A stretch of DNA of 64,000 nucleotides from assembly GCA_963717155.1 (NCBI GenBank), contig OY970326.1, positions 1,674,001 to 1,738,000 on the forward strand. The letters are read 5' to 3'. Under the pieces are notes generated by a model that was not told where the DNA came from, ran no database searches, and worked only from the letters and a program-made list of their open reading frames with translations. Each line of letters opens with the position of its first letter. Position 1 is the first letter of the stretch. Shown here piece after piece: positions 34,050 to 44,713 of this stretch. Source of the stretch: G963717155 sp963717155 (GTDB lineage Bacteria > Actinomycetota > Thermoleophilia > Gaiellales > JALYLC01). Position numbers and translations under genes: made by a program.

Positions 34050-35322
34050 CTACAGCTCGCGGGCGAGCAGCTCGGCCACCGTCTCGCGCCGGGTCGCGAG
34101 CGCGCTGCGCCCCGCCTCGACGATCACGGCTGCCGCGCGCGGGACGAGGTTGTACGTCGAGGCCATCGACTGGCTGTAGGCGCCGGTCGCGGCGACTGCG
34201 AGCAGGTCGCCCCGCCGCAGGGTCGGCAGCGAGACCCCGCGGACGAGCACGTCTCCCGACTCGCAGTGGCGCCCGGCGATGTCGACCGTCTCGAGCGGAG
34301 GGTCGTCCATGCGGCCAGCGGCGGCGACCGTGTAGCGCGCGCCGTACAGCTGCGGGCGCGGGTTGTCGGACATGCCGCCGTCGATCGCGACGTAGCGCGT
34401 GCCGTCGCCCGCGGTCTTCGCGTCCTGCACCGTGTACAGCGTGATGCCCGCCGGCCCGGCGACCGATCTGCCCGGCTCGAGCACGAGCGTCGCCTGCGGG
34501 AACGCGTCGGCGACGGCGCGCGAGAGCGCCTCCGCGTGGCGCGCCGGGTCCGGAGGGGACCTCGTCCTCGTAGGCGATGCCGAGACCTCCGCCAAGGTCG
34601 AGCAGCTCCGGATCGAGCCCTGTGCGGTGACAGAAGTCGGCGAGCCAGCCGACGGCCTCCTCCAGCTCGCCTCCGTCGACCACCTGCGAGCCGAGGTGGA
34701 CGTGCAGGCCGCGCAACCACAGGCGCGGCTCGTCTCGCACGGCCGGGATCGCGGCAGCCGCCGCCTCGGGCGTGAACCCGAACTTCGAGTCGCTCCCGCC
34801 CGTCCGGATCGCGGCATGCGCGCCGGCGTCGATGCCCGGCGTGAGTCGCAGCGCCACCGGCTGCCTCCGTCCGTGGCGTGCCGCGGACGCTGCGACCCGC
34901 GCCGCCTCACCGGCTCCGTCCAGGACCAGCAGTCCACACGCGGCTGCGACCGCGGCGTCGATGTCGGCATCGGTCTTCGCGTTGCCGTGCACGACGATGC
35001 GCTCGGGGTCGGCACCCGCGGCGAGCGCGGCTGCGAGCTCGCCCTCGGACGACGCATCGACGCCGAGCCCTTCCTCGATCAGCACGCGGAGGACCGCGAC
35101 CGTGCCGCAGGCCTTGGCGGCGAACGCCACCAGCCCGCCACCGCGCCGGAGCGCCAGCGGCTCGGAGTACGCCCGCGCACGAGCACGCAACGTGGCCGCG
35201 TCGTAGACGTGGAGGGGCGTGCCGTGCTCGGCCACGAGCTCGTCGACCGGGCAGCCGCCGACGGTCAGCACGCCGCCCTCGACGTGCGCGCTGTCGGGCC
35301 AGGGGGATCCGAGCAAGCTCAT
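34050..35322 (-). CDS. lysA: Diaminopimelate decarboxylase (one frameshift)
   Basis: About 423 residues from ATG 35322 after one shift near 34,556. A fold III PLP enzyme: VAFAAKACGTVAVLRVL holds the PLP Lys, VVHGNAKTDADI follows, and GLHVHLGSQV, LDLGGGLGIAY and LEPGRSVAGPAG contribute to the phosphate site. HCESGDVLVRG carries the Cys of the second active-site half, and YNLVPRAAAVIV lies near the end. It decarboxylates meso-diaminopimelate to lysine. A GTG about 16 codons upstream is possible. A perfect hairpin (35323-35346) abuts the ATG and a larger one lies before it, so translation may be modulated. Confidence 0.95.
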
Positions 35323-35346
35323 ACTCGGCGGGAAGTCTCGCCGAGT
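35323..35346 (-). promoter_or_regulatory. Hairpin directly before the lysA start codon
   Basis: A perfect 8-bp inverted repeat (ACTCGGCG at 35323-35330, CGCCGAGT at 35339-35346) ends at the base before the ATG. No Shine-Dalgarno sequence is visible outside it. It may limit access of ribosomes to lysA. Confidence 0.4.
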
Positions 35347-35349
35347 GGA

Positions 35350-35384
35350 CCGGGGCGCGCCGTCATCGCTGACGTGCGCCCCGG
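35350..35384 (-). terminator. Terminator-like hairpin between argH and lysA
   Basis: CCGGGGCGC (35350-35358) pairs with GCGCCCCGG (35376-35384). Inside, CGTCA and TGACG extend the stem and close on the tetraloop TCGC. A 14-bp stem 70 bases after the argH stop is a good terminator for the arg operon, although no T-tract follows. It could equally act as an attenuator for lysA. Confidence 0.5.
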
Positions 35385-35456
35385 CTTGCGCTCCCCCAGG
35401 AATGCTCTGTCGATCACTCGGCAGCAGCTTCTTCTCCGGGGGATGGCGAACATCCT

Positions 35457-36796
35457 TCAACTCGACGCGAAGGCGCGCGCATCGGCGATCCGTCGATCGA
35501 GGGCGGCGAGCTGCTCGGCGACGCGTTCGGGCGACGTCCCGCCGGGCAGCGAGCGGGCGGCGACCGCCTCGCCGGGCGTCGGCTCGCGGAAGCGCTCGCC
35601 CGCCGCGACGCGGGTGGCCACGCGCTCGTGCGCCTCGCGGAAGGGCACGCCTTCGCGTACGAGCGCCTCGGCGACGTCGGTGGCGACGCTCCAGCCATCG
35701 CCCGCGGCCGCTGCCGTCCGCACGGGATCGAAGCGGAGTCCCCGCACGAGGAGCGCCGCCGCCTCGAGCGCCCCGTCGAGCGCGGCAACCTGCCCGAACA
35801 GCGCCTCCTTGTCCTCCTGCAGGTCGGAGTCGTAGGCGAGCGGCAGTCCCTTCACGACCGCGAGGAAGCCCGGTCAGACGCCCGATCGCGACGCCTGCGC
35901 GTCCGCGCAGGTGCTCGGCGACCTGCGGATTCTTCTTCTGGGGCATCATCGAGCTGCCCCTGCGCCACGCGATCGTCGAGCTCGGCGAGCGCGAACTCCT
36001 GGCTCGTGAAGATGACGACCTCCTCCGCGAACCGGGAGAGGTGCACGAAGGCGAGCGCGCAGGCGTACAGGAGGTCGCACACGAAGTCGCGATCGGCGAC
36101 CGCGTCGAGGCTGTTCGCGAAGGCTCCCGCGAACCCGAGCTCGGTCGCCGTCCACAGCGGGTCGAGCGGCAGGCTCGAGCCCGCGAGCGCCCCCGCGCCG
36201 AGCGACGAGACATCGGCCGCGTCGTACGCGCGGCGCAGGCGCTCGTCGTCGCGGGCGAGCGCCCAGGCGTGTGCGGCGAGGTAGTGGCCGAGCAGCACCG
36301 GCTGGGCCCGTTGCAGGTGGGTGTAGCCCGGCAGTACGAGGTCGGGCGCCTCGCGCGCGGCGTCGACGAGCGCCTGCTGGAGGTCGCCGACGCGTCCCAC
36401 GAGCCTGCGGCACGCGTCCTTGGCCCAGAGCCGCGTCGCGACCGCGACCTGATCGTTGCGCGAGCGGCCCGCGTGCACGCGCCGTCCCAGCGGGCCGAGC
36501 CGCTCGACCAGCCGTCGCTCGAGGTAGCTGTGGACGTCCTCGTCCGGCGCGTCCGCGGGCGGGGGCTCGAGCTCGCCGAGCGTGACGGCGAGCGTCTCGG
36601 CATCGGCGGCATCGAGCAGTCCCTGCCGCGCGAGCATGCGGACGTGGGCGATCGAGGCCCGCACGTCGTAGCGCGAACAGGGCCCGGTCGACCGGAAGCG
36701 ATCGCGAGAACTCGAGCAGGACCGGATCGAGACCGCCCGCCAGGCGGCCCGACCAGAGCGGGCCGTCCGCGGCGTGCGCCTCCGGCTCCTCGGCCA

Positions 36797-36797
<1 letters not shown>
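35457..36797 (-). CDS. argH: Argininosuccinate lyase (three frameshifts)
   Basis: Start GTG 36797 shares its first base with the argG TAG stop. Removing three extra bases (about 36,676, 35,970 and 35,868) gives 445 residues. It has LWSGRLAGGLDP, VHAGRSRNDQVAVATRLWAK, PGYTHLQRAQPVLLGHYLAA, DVSSLGAGALAGSSLPLD and GSSMMPQKKNPQVAE, the fumarase-family signature with the catalytic Ser loop. It splits argininosuccinate into arginine and fumarate. The enzyme is essential without external arginine, and everything but the three indels is intact, so errors in the sequence are more likely than inactivation. Confidence 0.95.
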
Positions 36798-37997
<1,200 letters not shown>

Positions 37998-38005
<8 letters not shown>

Positions 38006-38459
38006 GGATGGCTCCGGATGGTGACTGCAGGTGGACGCAGAGATCGGCGAGGTCGCTGCCCGTCCCGGGCTCTCGCGCGATCAGGAGGATGGTGTCGTCG
38101 CCGCCGATCGAGCCGGCGACCTCGGGAAGCTCGGCGATATCGAATGCGCGCGCGACCGGCATCGCGTTGCCGGGCGCGGTACGGAGGATCAGCAGGTTGC
38201 CTGCCGCCTCGAGGCCGCGCACGAGGCTGAGCGCCTCCCGCACGCGGGCGATCGGATCGACGGCGTCCTCCGCGGGCAGCGCATAGACCATGTGGCCGCC
38301 GCGCCGCACGCGGACCGCCCCGAGCCGGTCGAGGTCACGCGAGACCGTGGCCTGGGTGACGTGGATCTGCTCCGCCGCGAGCAGCTCGACGAGCTGTCCC
38401 TGCGACGAGACCTCACAACGATCGAGGATCGCGGCGATTATCTGATGGCGCGCGGTCAT
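37998..38459 (-). CDS. argR: Arginine repressor
   Basis: 153 residues. The N-terminal winged helix has CEVSSQGQLVELLAAEQIHV and TQATVSRDLDRLGAVRVR, the classic ArgR recognition helix with the SR pair. The C-terminal hexamer/arginine domain has ILRTAPGNAMPVARAFD and EVAGSIGGDDTILLIARE, where the GDDT Asp residues bind arginine. It represses arginine biosynthesis when arginine is plentiful. A perfect inverted repeat resembling an ARG box lies just upstream (38463-38494), so autoregulation is likely. Confidence 0.96.
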
Positions 38460-38462
38460 TAC

Positions 38463-38494
38463 GCATGACTATACATGACAACGCATAGTCATGC
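38463..38494. promoter_or_regulatory. Probable ArgR operator upstream of argR
   Basis: Perfect 10-bp inverted repeat GCATGACTAT (38463-38472) and ATAGTCATGC (38485-38494) with a 12-base spacer, four bases before the argR start. The half-site GCATGACTATAC nearly equals GCATGAGTATAC, found twice before argC. Confidence 0.75.
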
Positions 38495-38509
38495 AAGGGC
38501 GATGCAGCT

Positions 38510-39703
38510 CTAAACCGAGGTTGTCGCGTAGACGTTGCCGAGCACGTCGGCGAGCGCCGCGCAGAAGAGATCGGCCTCGCCGCGGGCGAGACCGAGGGCG
38601 GGACACAGGCGGAGCGCGGTCGGCGTGATCGCGTTCACGAGGACGCCCTTCTCGCGCAGCGCGGCGGCGACGTCCGCCGAGGACGCCGTCGCGAGCTCGA
38701 CGGCGAGCAGCAGACCATGGCCACGCACCTCCGCGACGCCCTCGATCGCCGATGCGCGCTCGGCGATGTGCGCACCGATCGTGCGCGCGTTCTCGACGAG
38801 CCCCTCGCGCTCGATCGCATCGAGCACCGCCAGCGCCGCGGCGGCGATCGGCGGACTGCCCCCGAACGTGCTCGCGTGGTCGCCGCGCTGGAACCCGTCG
38901 CCGACCTCGTCGGCGACCAGTGCGCCGATCGGCAGGCCCGCACCGAGGCCCTTGGCAAGGCAGATCGCATCCGGGCGCACCCCGAGGCGCTGGAACCCGA
39001 ACCACTCACCGAGCCTGCCGATGCCGGTCTGCACCTCGTCGAGCACCAGCAGCGCGTCGTGTCGATCGCACAGGCCGCGCGCCTCGGCCAGGTACGCCGG
39101 CGTCATCGGCCAGACGCCGCCCTCGCCCTGCACGGGCTCGATCAGCACCGCAGCGGTCTGCGGCCCGACGGCCGCGCGCAGCGCCTCGTGGTCGTTCGCC
39201 GGCACGTGCCGGAAGCCGGCGGGAACCGGCGAGAAGGGGTCGCGCTTGGCTGCGCTGCCACCGGCGGCCAGCGTGGCGAGCGTGCGTCCGTGGAACGAGC
39301 GCTCGAGACACACGATCTCGTGCTTCGCCTCGCCGCCACGGATGCCGCCGCGCCTCCTGGCGAGCTTGATCGACGCCTCGATCGCCTCGGCGCCCGAGTT
39401 GCAGAAGAAGACGCGCCCGAACCCCGCGAGCGTGTGGAGCCGCTCGGCGAGCGCGATCGCGGGCTCCGACCAGTAGAGGTTGGAGACATGCCCGAGGCGG
39501 AATGCCTGCGCGGCGAGCGCCGCGGCCGGAGCCGGATGCCCGTGACCGAGCGAGCACACCGCGAGGCCGGCGACCAGGTCGAGGTACGCCCTCCCCTGCT
39601 CGTCCCAGACGGTGCAGCCGGCGCCGCGCACGAGCGCGAGCGGCCGCTCGGGATACGTCGGCAGCAGCGCGGCCTCGCCGCGCCGGAGCAGCCCGTCGCT
39701 CAC
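38510..39703 (-). CDS. argD: Acetylornithine aminotransferase
   Basis: 397 residues from GTG 39703 (GTGA overlap with argB). A class III PLP transaminase with RVFFCNSGAEAIEASIKLAR, ERSFHGRTLATLAAGG, VLIEPVQGEGGVWPMT, LVLDEVQTGIGRLGEWFG and CLAKGLGAGLPIGALVA carrying the catalytic Lys. It exchanges the amino group of glutamate with N-acetylglutamate semialdehyde to give N-acetylornithine. It is the last gene of the argC-J-B-D operon; its stop lies 16 bases from the operator of argR. Confidence 0.95.
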   Translation of the reverse strand: MSDGLLRRGEAALLPTYPERPLALVRGAGCTVWDEQGRAYLDLVAGLAVCSLGHGHPAPAAALAAQAFRLGHVSNLYWSEPAIALAERLHTLAGFGRVFFCNSGAEAIEASIKLARRRGGIRGGEAKHEIVCLERSFHGRTLATLAAGGSAAKRDPFSPVPAGFRHVPANDHEALRAAVGPQTAAVLIEPVQGEGGVWPMTPAYLAEARGLCDRHDALLVLDEVQTGIGRLGEWFGFQRLGVRPDAICLAKGLGAGLPIGALVADEVGDGFQRGDHASTFGGSPPIAAAALAVLDAIEREGLVENARTIGAHIAERASAIEGVAEVRGHGLLLAVELATASSADVAAALREKGVLVNAITPTALRLCPALGLARGEADLFCAALADVLGNVYATTSV

Positions 39704-40380
39704 GCGCTCACCAGCGTTCCGCCGCGACCGATCCAGACACGCGCGACGCCGGCCGACAGCGCGGTGGCGCACGCCTCGAGCTTCGGCAGCATGCCGCCGT
39801 TCGCGCTTGCCGGTGGCGCAGAAGCGCACACGTTGCGAATCAGCGCGCCGTTCGCATCGAGCACACCCGGCACGTCGGTCAGGAACACGAGCTCCTCGGC
39901 GCCGAGCGCGCCGGCCAGCGCTGCTGCCGCGTCGTCGGCGTTGACGTTCAGGAGGCCGTAGCCGTCGAGCTCCGACGCCAGCGGACCGACCACCGGAACC
40001 TCGCCGCATGCGAGCACCTCGTCGACCTGGCGGACGTCCGCCCCGACCGGGTCGCCGACGAGACCGAGCGCGGCCACCCGGCGAGCTCTGACGACCCCCG
40101 CAGGAAGTCCCCGAGGATGCAGGCCCGCGGCCTGCAGGTCGCTGCAGAGCGCAGCGTTGACGGAGCGCAGCCCCTCGTCGACGCAGAGCAGCGACGCGGC
40201 GTCCGTGATCCGGCGCCCGCCCGCGTAGCGGGGCTCGAGGCCGCGGGCGCGCATCAGCGCGCTGATCTGCGGGCCGCCGCCGTGCACGACGACGACCGCG
40301 CGACCCGCCGCGACCTCCGTCGCGACCTGCGCGGCAGCCGCCTCGGCGGACGAGCCGCCGACCTTGAGCACGACGGTCAC
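39700..40380 (-). CDS. argB: Acetylglutamate kinase
   Basis: 226 residues from GTG 40380 (GTGA overlap with argJ). It has TVVLKVGGSS (Lys for ATP), VVVVHGGGPQISALM, YAGGRRITDA, YGLLNVNADDAAAALA and VFLTDVPGVLD with NGGMLPKLEACATAL, all amino-acid-kinase hallmarks. It phosphorylates N-acetylglutamate. It is clearly shorter than the 260-300 residues of most ArgB and lacks the N-terminal helix tied to arginine inhibition, so it may not be feedback-inhibited; ArgR control would then carry regulation. Confidence 0.93.
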   Translation of the reverse strand: MTVVLKVGGSSAEAAAAQVATEVAAGRAVVVVHGGGPQISALMRARGLEPRYAGGRRITDAASLLCVDEGLRSVNAALCSDLQAAGLHPRGLPAGVVRARRVAALGLVGDPVGADVRQVDEVLACGEVPVVGPLASELDGYGLLNVNADDAAAALAGALGAEELVFLTDVPGVLDANGALIRNVCASAPPASANGGMLPKLEACATALSAGVARVWIGRGGTLVSA

Positions 40381-41558
40381 GTCGAGTACTCCGAGTTGAT
40401 GCGGACGTACTCCGGCGACAGGTCCGAGGCGTACACGAAGGCGGTGCCGTCGCCCTGGCCCAGTCCGATCCGCACCGAGACCTCGTTGGCCGCCAGGGCG
40501 CCTCGCGCCTCCTCCTCGGCGCCCGGAAGCCCGGCTCCGGCAGCGACGAGCTGCACGCCGTCGATCCACAGATCGATCCGCTCGGGCGCGACGTCCGCGC
40601 CGCTCGCGCCGAGCGCCGCCAGCATGCGTCCCCAGTTCGGGTCGGAGCCGTGCAGGGCGCAGCGCACGAGCTGGTTCTCGGCGACCGCGCGGACGGCGGC
40701 CTCGGCCCGCACGCCGTCGCGGGCGCCGACGATCTCGTAGCGCGCGATCCTCGACGCGCCTTCGCCGTCTGCCACCACGAGCTTCGCAAGGCGCAGCAGC
40801 AGGCGCTCGAGCGCCGCGCCGAGTGCTGCATCGTCATGCTCGCTCGCACGCACGCCGCTCGCGCCGTTCGCGAGCACGAGCACGCAGTCGTTGGTCGAGG
40901 CGCTGCCGTCCACCGAGATGCGGTTGAACGACGCGTCGACGGCGCGCTGCAGCAGACGCTGCAGCTGCTCGGGTGTGACGGCCGCGTCCGTCGTGACGCC
41001 GCAGATCATGGTCGCCATGTCCGGGCGGATCATTCCCGCGCCCTTCGCCATCGCGCCGAGCCGCACCTCGCCGCCGGCGAGCTCGACGGTCTCCTCGCCG
41101 GTCTTCGCGTACGCGTCGGTCGTGCAGATCGCGTCGGCGGCAGCGCTGCCCCCGTCGTAGGACAGCGTGGAAGCGGCCGCGACGATGCCCGCGCGCACCC
41201 GATCCATCGCGAGCGGACGCCCGATGATCCCGGTCGACGCGACGAGCACGTCGGCGGCGTCGCAGCCCAGCCGCGCCGCAGTGAGCTCGACCATCTCGAG
41301 CGCGTCGGCATCGCCCTGGTCGCCGGTGCAGGCGTTCGCGTTTCCGGAGTTCGCGACGATCGCGCGGGCGCGACCACGGGCGACGGTCGCCCGGCTGAGG
41401 GTGACCGGCGCCGCGACCACGCGGTTCTGCGTGAACACTGCGGCCGTGCTCGCGGGCAGGTCCGACACGACGAGCGCGAGGTCCGGTCGACCCGACTCCT
41501 TGAGCCCGCACGCGACTCCCGCGGCGCGGAAGCCCTGCGGGAACGTGACCGCCTTCAT
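40377..41558 (-). CDS. argJ: Bifunctional ornithine acetyltransferase / N-acetylglutamate synthase
   Basis: 393 residues from ATG 41558 (ATGA overlap with argC). It includes VANSGNANACTGDQG, VLVASTGIIGRPLAM, GAMAKGAGMIRPDMATMICG (self-cleavage before the Thr of the AT pair, creating the nucleophile) and SVDGSASTNDCVLVLANGAS. It moves the acetyl group from acetylornithine to glutamate, recycling it. Cleavage should yield chains of about 180 and 210 residues. Confidence 0.96.
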   Translation of the reverse strand: MKAVTFPQGFRAAGVACGLKESGRPDLALVVSDLPASTAAVFTQNRVVAAPVTLSRATVARGRARAIVANSGNANACTGDQGDADALEMVELTAARLGCDAADVLVASTGIIGRPLAMDRVRAGIVAAASTLSYDGGSAAADAICTTDAYAKTGEETVELAGGEVRLGAMAKGAGMIRPDMATMICGVTTDAAVTPEQLQRLLQRAVDASFNRISVDGSASTNDCVLVLANGASGVRASEHDDAALGAALERLLLRLAKLVVADGEGASRIARYEIVGARDGVRAEAAVRAVAENQLVRCALHGSDPNWGRMLAALGASGADVAPERIDLWIDGVQLVAAGAGLPGAEEEARGALAANEVSVRIGLGQGDGTAFVYASDLSPEYVRINSEYST

Positions 41559-42527
41559 GCGCCGAGCCCGTCGGCGGTCAGGCCGAGGCCCTCGGGGAGG
41601 CCGAGCATCAGGTTCGCGTTCTGCAACGCCTGCCCGGCCGCGCCCTTGACCAGGTTGTCGAGTGCGGCAGCCGCGATGATCGTGCTCGTGCGCTCGTCGA
41701 CCCACACGCCGAGGTCGCACGCGTTGCTGCCGTGCAGGAGCCCGGGATGCGGCGCCTGCGTGACGCGCACGAACGGCTCGCCGGCGTAGCGGTCGCGGTA
41801 CAGGGTCTCAGCCTCGTCCTGGGCGAGCGGTCGCGCGAGCCGCGCATAGCACGTGACCTCGAGACCGCGCGAGTGCGGGGCGAGGTGCGGCGTGAACGTG
41901 ACGCGGCGGGGCTCGCCGGCGAGCCCCGACAGGGCCTGCTCGATCTCGGCGACGTGGCGGTGACCGGTCGGGCTGTACGGCTGCACTCCACCGTGCACCG
42001 ACGGGAGGTGGGTCTTCTCCGAGGGCGCGCGCCCGGCGCCCGAGACGCCCGACTTGCCGTCGATCGCGGGAGGGCCGTCGAGCAACCCGGCCTCGGCCAG
42101 CGGCGCGAGGGCGAGAATCGCCGCGGTCGCGTAGCAGCCGGGGTTCGCGACGCGCGCCGAGCCGGCGATCGACTCGCGCGCGAGCTCGGTCAGGCCGTAC
42201 GTCCAGTCGGGCGCCTGGCGGAAGTCCGATCCGAGGTCGACGACCGGGGTGCCGACGTGCGCGAGCGCATTGCCGAACGTGGCGCTCTCGCCGTGCGGCA
42301 GGCACAGGAAGACGATGTCGCACCGCGCGAGCGCCTCGCAGTCGAGCGCGTCGTAGCCCTCGGAACGAGCCTGGCGCTGCCCGACCTCGATCGCCGGATG
42401 ACCGGCCAAGCAGGCGTACGAGCTCGCGTCCCGCGTACCCTGACGCGCCTGCGATCCCGGCAACCAGCAGACCACCGTGTGCGGCCGTGCGTACGGTCGT
42501 CGCGAGGGGCGTCGTCGCCACATGCAT
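41555..42527 (-). CDS. argC: N-acetyl-gamma-glutamyl-phosphate reductase (one frameshift)
   Basis: About 323 residues from ATG 42527 when one extra base near 42,410 is removed. The NADP fold begins VAGIAGASGYAGRELVRLL. CDIVFLCLPHGESATFG, VANPGCYATAAILALAPL (catalytic Cys in the PGCYAT motif) and HRHVAEIEQALS follow. It reduces N-acetylglutamyl phosphate to the semialdehyde. The start codon overlaps one of two copies of the ArgR-like operator, so this gene leads the repressed argCJBD operon. Confidence 0.95.
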
Positions 42528-42555
42528 GAGTATACACCAAGGCGCATGAGTATAC
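42524..42555. promoter_or_regulatory. Two ArgR-like operator half-sites between argC and the MFS gene
   Basis: GCATGAGTATAC occurs at 42524-42535 and again at 42544-42555, 20 bases apart (about two helical turns). The first copy overlaps the argC start codon and the second ends four bases before the MFS start. The same word with one change is part of the palindrome before argR. ArgR binding here would control both directions. Confidence 0.75.
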
Positions 42556-42559
42556 GAAG

Positions 42560-43779
42560 GTGACGGCAGTCGCCCGGCGCGCGCCGGTGCTGCCGCTGCT
42601 CGCGCTGCTCTTCGCGGGACTCGCCTACTACGGCGCACGCGGGTCGCTCGCGAACTTCGTGCTCGCGTGGCAGCACGCGTACGGGACGAACCGCGGCGGG
42701 GTCTCGCTGATCGTGACGGCGAGCTTCCTGTCGATCGGGGCCGCCCAGATCGTCGGCGGACGCCTGCTCGAGCGCGTCGACGCATGGAAGGTGCTGTCGT
42801 CCGGACTCGCCCTCGGCGTCATCGGCTACGGCCTCGGTGCCCTCGTCGGGAGCCTGCCGCTCGAGATCCTCGCTCGTCGGAATCGTCGCCGGCTTCGGTG
42901 GCGGCCTCGCCGCGAACTCGACGCTGTCGGTGATGGTGACGCAGCTCTACCGCGAGCGCCACGGCGCGCTGTTCGGGCTGATCGGAGCCGCGACCGCCGC
43001 CGGCTCGGTCGTGATGCTGCCCGCCTCGCGGATCGCGCTCGACGTCTCGCTGAAGACCGCGCTGCTCGTGCTCGCGGGGACGATCGGCCTGGCGCTCATC
43101 GGCGTGCTCGCATTCCTGCGGGTCGGCGGGCGGGCCGAGCGCTCGCAGCAGGCACCGGTGAGCATCGCATCGGTCATGCGCCAGCGTGACTTCTGGCTGC
43201 TCGGAGTGCCGTTCTTCATCTGCGGCGTCACCTCGACCGGGATCACGGACACCCACCTCGTGGCGTACATGCAGGGGTGCCATATCGGCGGGGGCACGGC
43301 CTCGACGCTCGCGGCGACGCTGGCGCTCTTCAACCTCGCCGGCACGTTCGGCTCGGGACTGCTCACCGATCGCGTCGATCCGCGCCGCCTGCTCGCAGGG
43401 GTCTACGTGTGCCGCGGGGTCGTCCTGCTGCTGTTGCCGCTGCTGCGCTCGACCGAGCTCCTCGCCGCGTTCGCCGTGACGTTCGGGATCGCCGACTTCT
43501 CGACGGTTCCGCCCACGACGGCCCTCGCCCAGCGGGCGTTCAGGACGGGCGGCTTCGGGCTCGTGCTCGGCCTGATCGGCGCCGGCGCACCAGGTCGGCT
43601 CGGCGGTCGGGAGCGCGCTCGGCGGCTACCTCTACGACACGACCGGAGGCTACGGCGCGTTCTTCGTGTCAGCCGCGCTGGTCTGCTTCCTGGCCGCCGG
43701 CCTCAGCCTCGGCATCGGCCGCCCGCGCAGCCTCCGGGCGCGCTTCCGACCCGAAGCAGCCGACATACGGCCCGGGTGA
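42560..43779 (+). CDS. Major facilitator superfamily transporter (two frameshifts)
   Basis: About 405 residues from GTG 42560 after removing extra bases near 42,872 and 43,590. Twelve membrane segments can be followed, including VLPLLALLFAGLAYYGARG, GIVAGFGGGLAANSTLSVMV, WLLGVPFFICGVTSTGITDT and SALGGYLYDTTGGYGAFFVS. TDRVDPRRLLAG is a cytoplasmic loop motif. It resembles monocarboxylate/oxalate-type MFS carriers (YbfB/OFA-like). The promoter region is shared with argC and holds ArgR-like sites, so arginine or a related compound may regulate it; the substrate is unknown. Its 3' end overlaps convergent metF by 77 bases. Confidence 0.85.
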
Positions 43780-44683
43780 GGTTGGCGCGATTTAGCGTGT
43801 AGAAGTGCACGTGGCGCACGCCGTGCGTCGTCAGGTCCGCACACTGCTCGGCGGCGAGGCTCGCGGCGACGAGCTCGCGTCCGGGAAGGTCGTCGTCGAG
43901 CCCCTCGAACAGCGGGTCGAGCCACTCGGGCACGCTCGCACCGACGCGCACGGCGAACCCCCGCACGACTGCGAGATCGGTGATCGGGAGGATGCCGGGA
44001 ACGATCGGGATCTCGATCCCGGCCGCCTCTGCCCGGTCGACGAAGCGCAGGTACACGGCGTTGTCGAACACGAACTGCGTGATCGCGCGGGTCGCGCCGG
44101 CATCGGCCTTGCGCTTGAGGTTCTCGATCTCGCGCCGCAGCGAGAAATCGGACTCGGGATGGCCCTCCGGGAAGGCCGCGACGCTGATCTCGGCGAACCC
44201 GCACTCGCGCAGGAGCGCGACCAGATCCGAGGCGTGCGGCACGCCCATGCTCCCGGGTGCCGCAACACCGTCGGGCCAGTCGCCACGAAGCGCCACGACG
44301 TGGGAGATGCCCGCGTCGCGATACACGCGTGCGAGCTCGTGGATCTCGTCGCGCGAGCTACCCACGCAGGTCAGGTGGGCCGCCGTGTTGAAGCCTCGGT
44401 GCGCCAGGTCGATGACCGTCTCGACCGTGCGCTCGCGCGTCGTGCCGCCGGCGCCGAACGTGACGCTCACGAACTCGGGGCTCAGCGGGTGCAGCTGGTC
44501 CGCGGTGGCGCGCAGCCGTTCGGCGAGCTCCGGCGTCTTCGGAGGGAAGAACTCGAACGACGCGGCGATCCGGAGCCCGTCGTGATGCAGACGCTCGATC
44601 GGTGGGCGCCGGCGCTCGAGGAGCGACACCGGCGACGTCCTCACCAGTCGGGTCTCCGCTGTCGATCCGGTGTGTCTCCGCAC
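43703..44683 (-). CDS. metF: Methylenetetrahydrofolate reductase
   Basis: 326 residues from GTG 44683, placed about 30 bases after a SAM-I riboswitch, with GGAGAA just before it. The barrel has ASFEFFPPKTPELAERL (catalytic Glu), FVSVTFGAGGTTRERTVE, AHLTCVGSSRDEI, VVALRGDWP, ATRAITQFVFD and PIVPGILPITD. It reduces 5,10-methylene-THF to 5-methyl-THF for methionine synthesis. The first 35 residues precede the conserved core and the exact start could be internal. The riboswitch shows control by S-adenosylmethionine. Confidence 0.95.
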   Translation of the reverse strand: MRRHTGSTAETRLVRTSPVSLLERRRPPIERLHHDGLRIAASFEFFPPKTPELAERLRATADQLHPLSPEFVSVTFGAGGTTRERTVETVIDLAHRGFNTAAHLTCVGSSRDEIHELARVYRDAGISHVVALRGDWPDGVAAPGSMGVPHASDLVALLRECGFAEISVAAFPEGHPESDFSLRREIENLKRKADAGATRAITQFVFDNAVYLRFVDRAEAAGIEIPIVPGILPITDLAVVRGFAVRVGASVPEWLDPLFEGLDDDLPGRELVAASLAAEQCADLTTHGVRHVHFYTLNRANLTRAVCRLLRVGSAPGGCAGGRCRG

Positions 44684-44713
44684 TTCTCCGGTCCTCTCGT
44701 GGCGTTTCGGACG

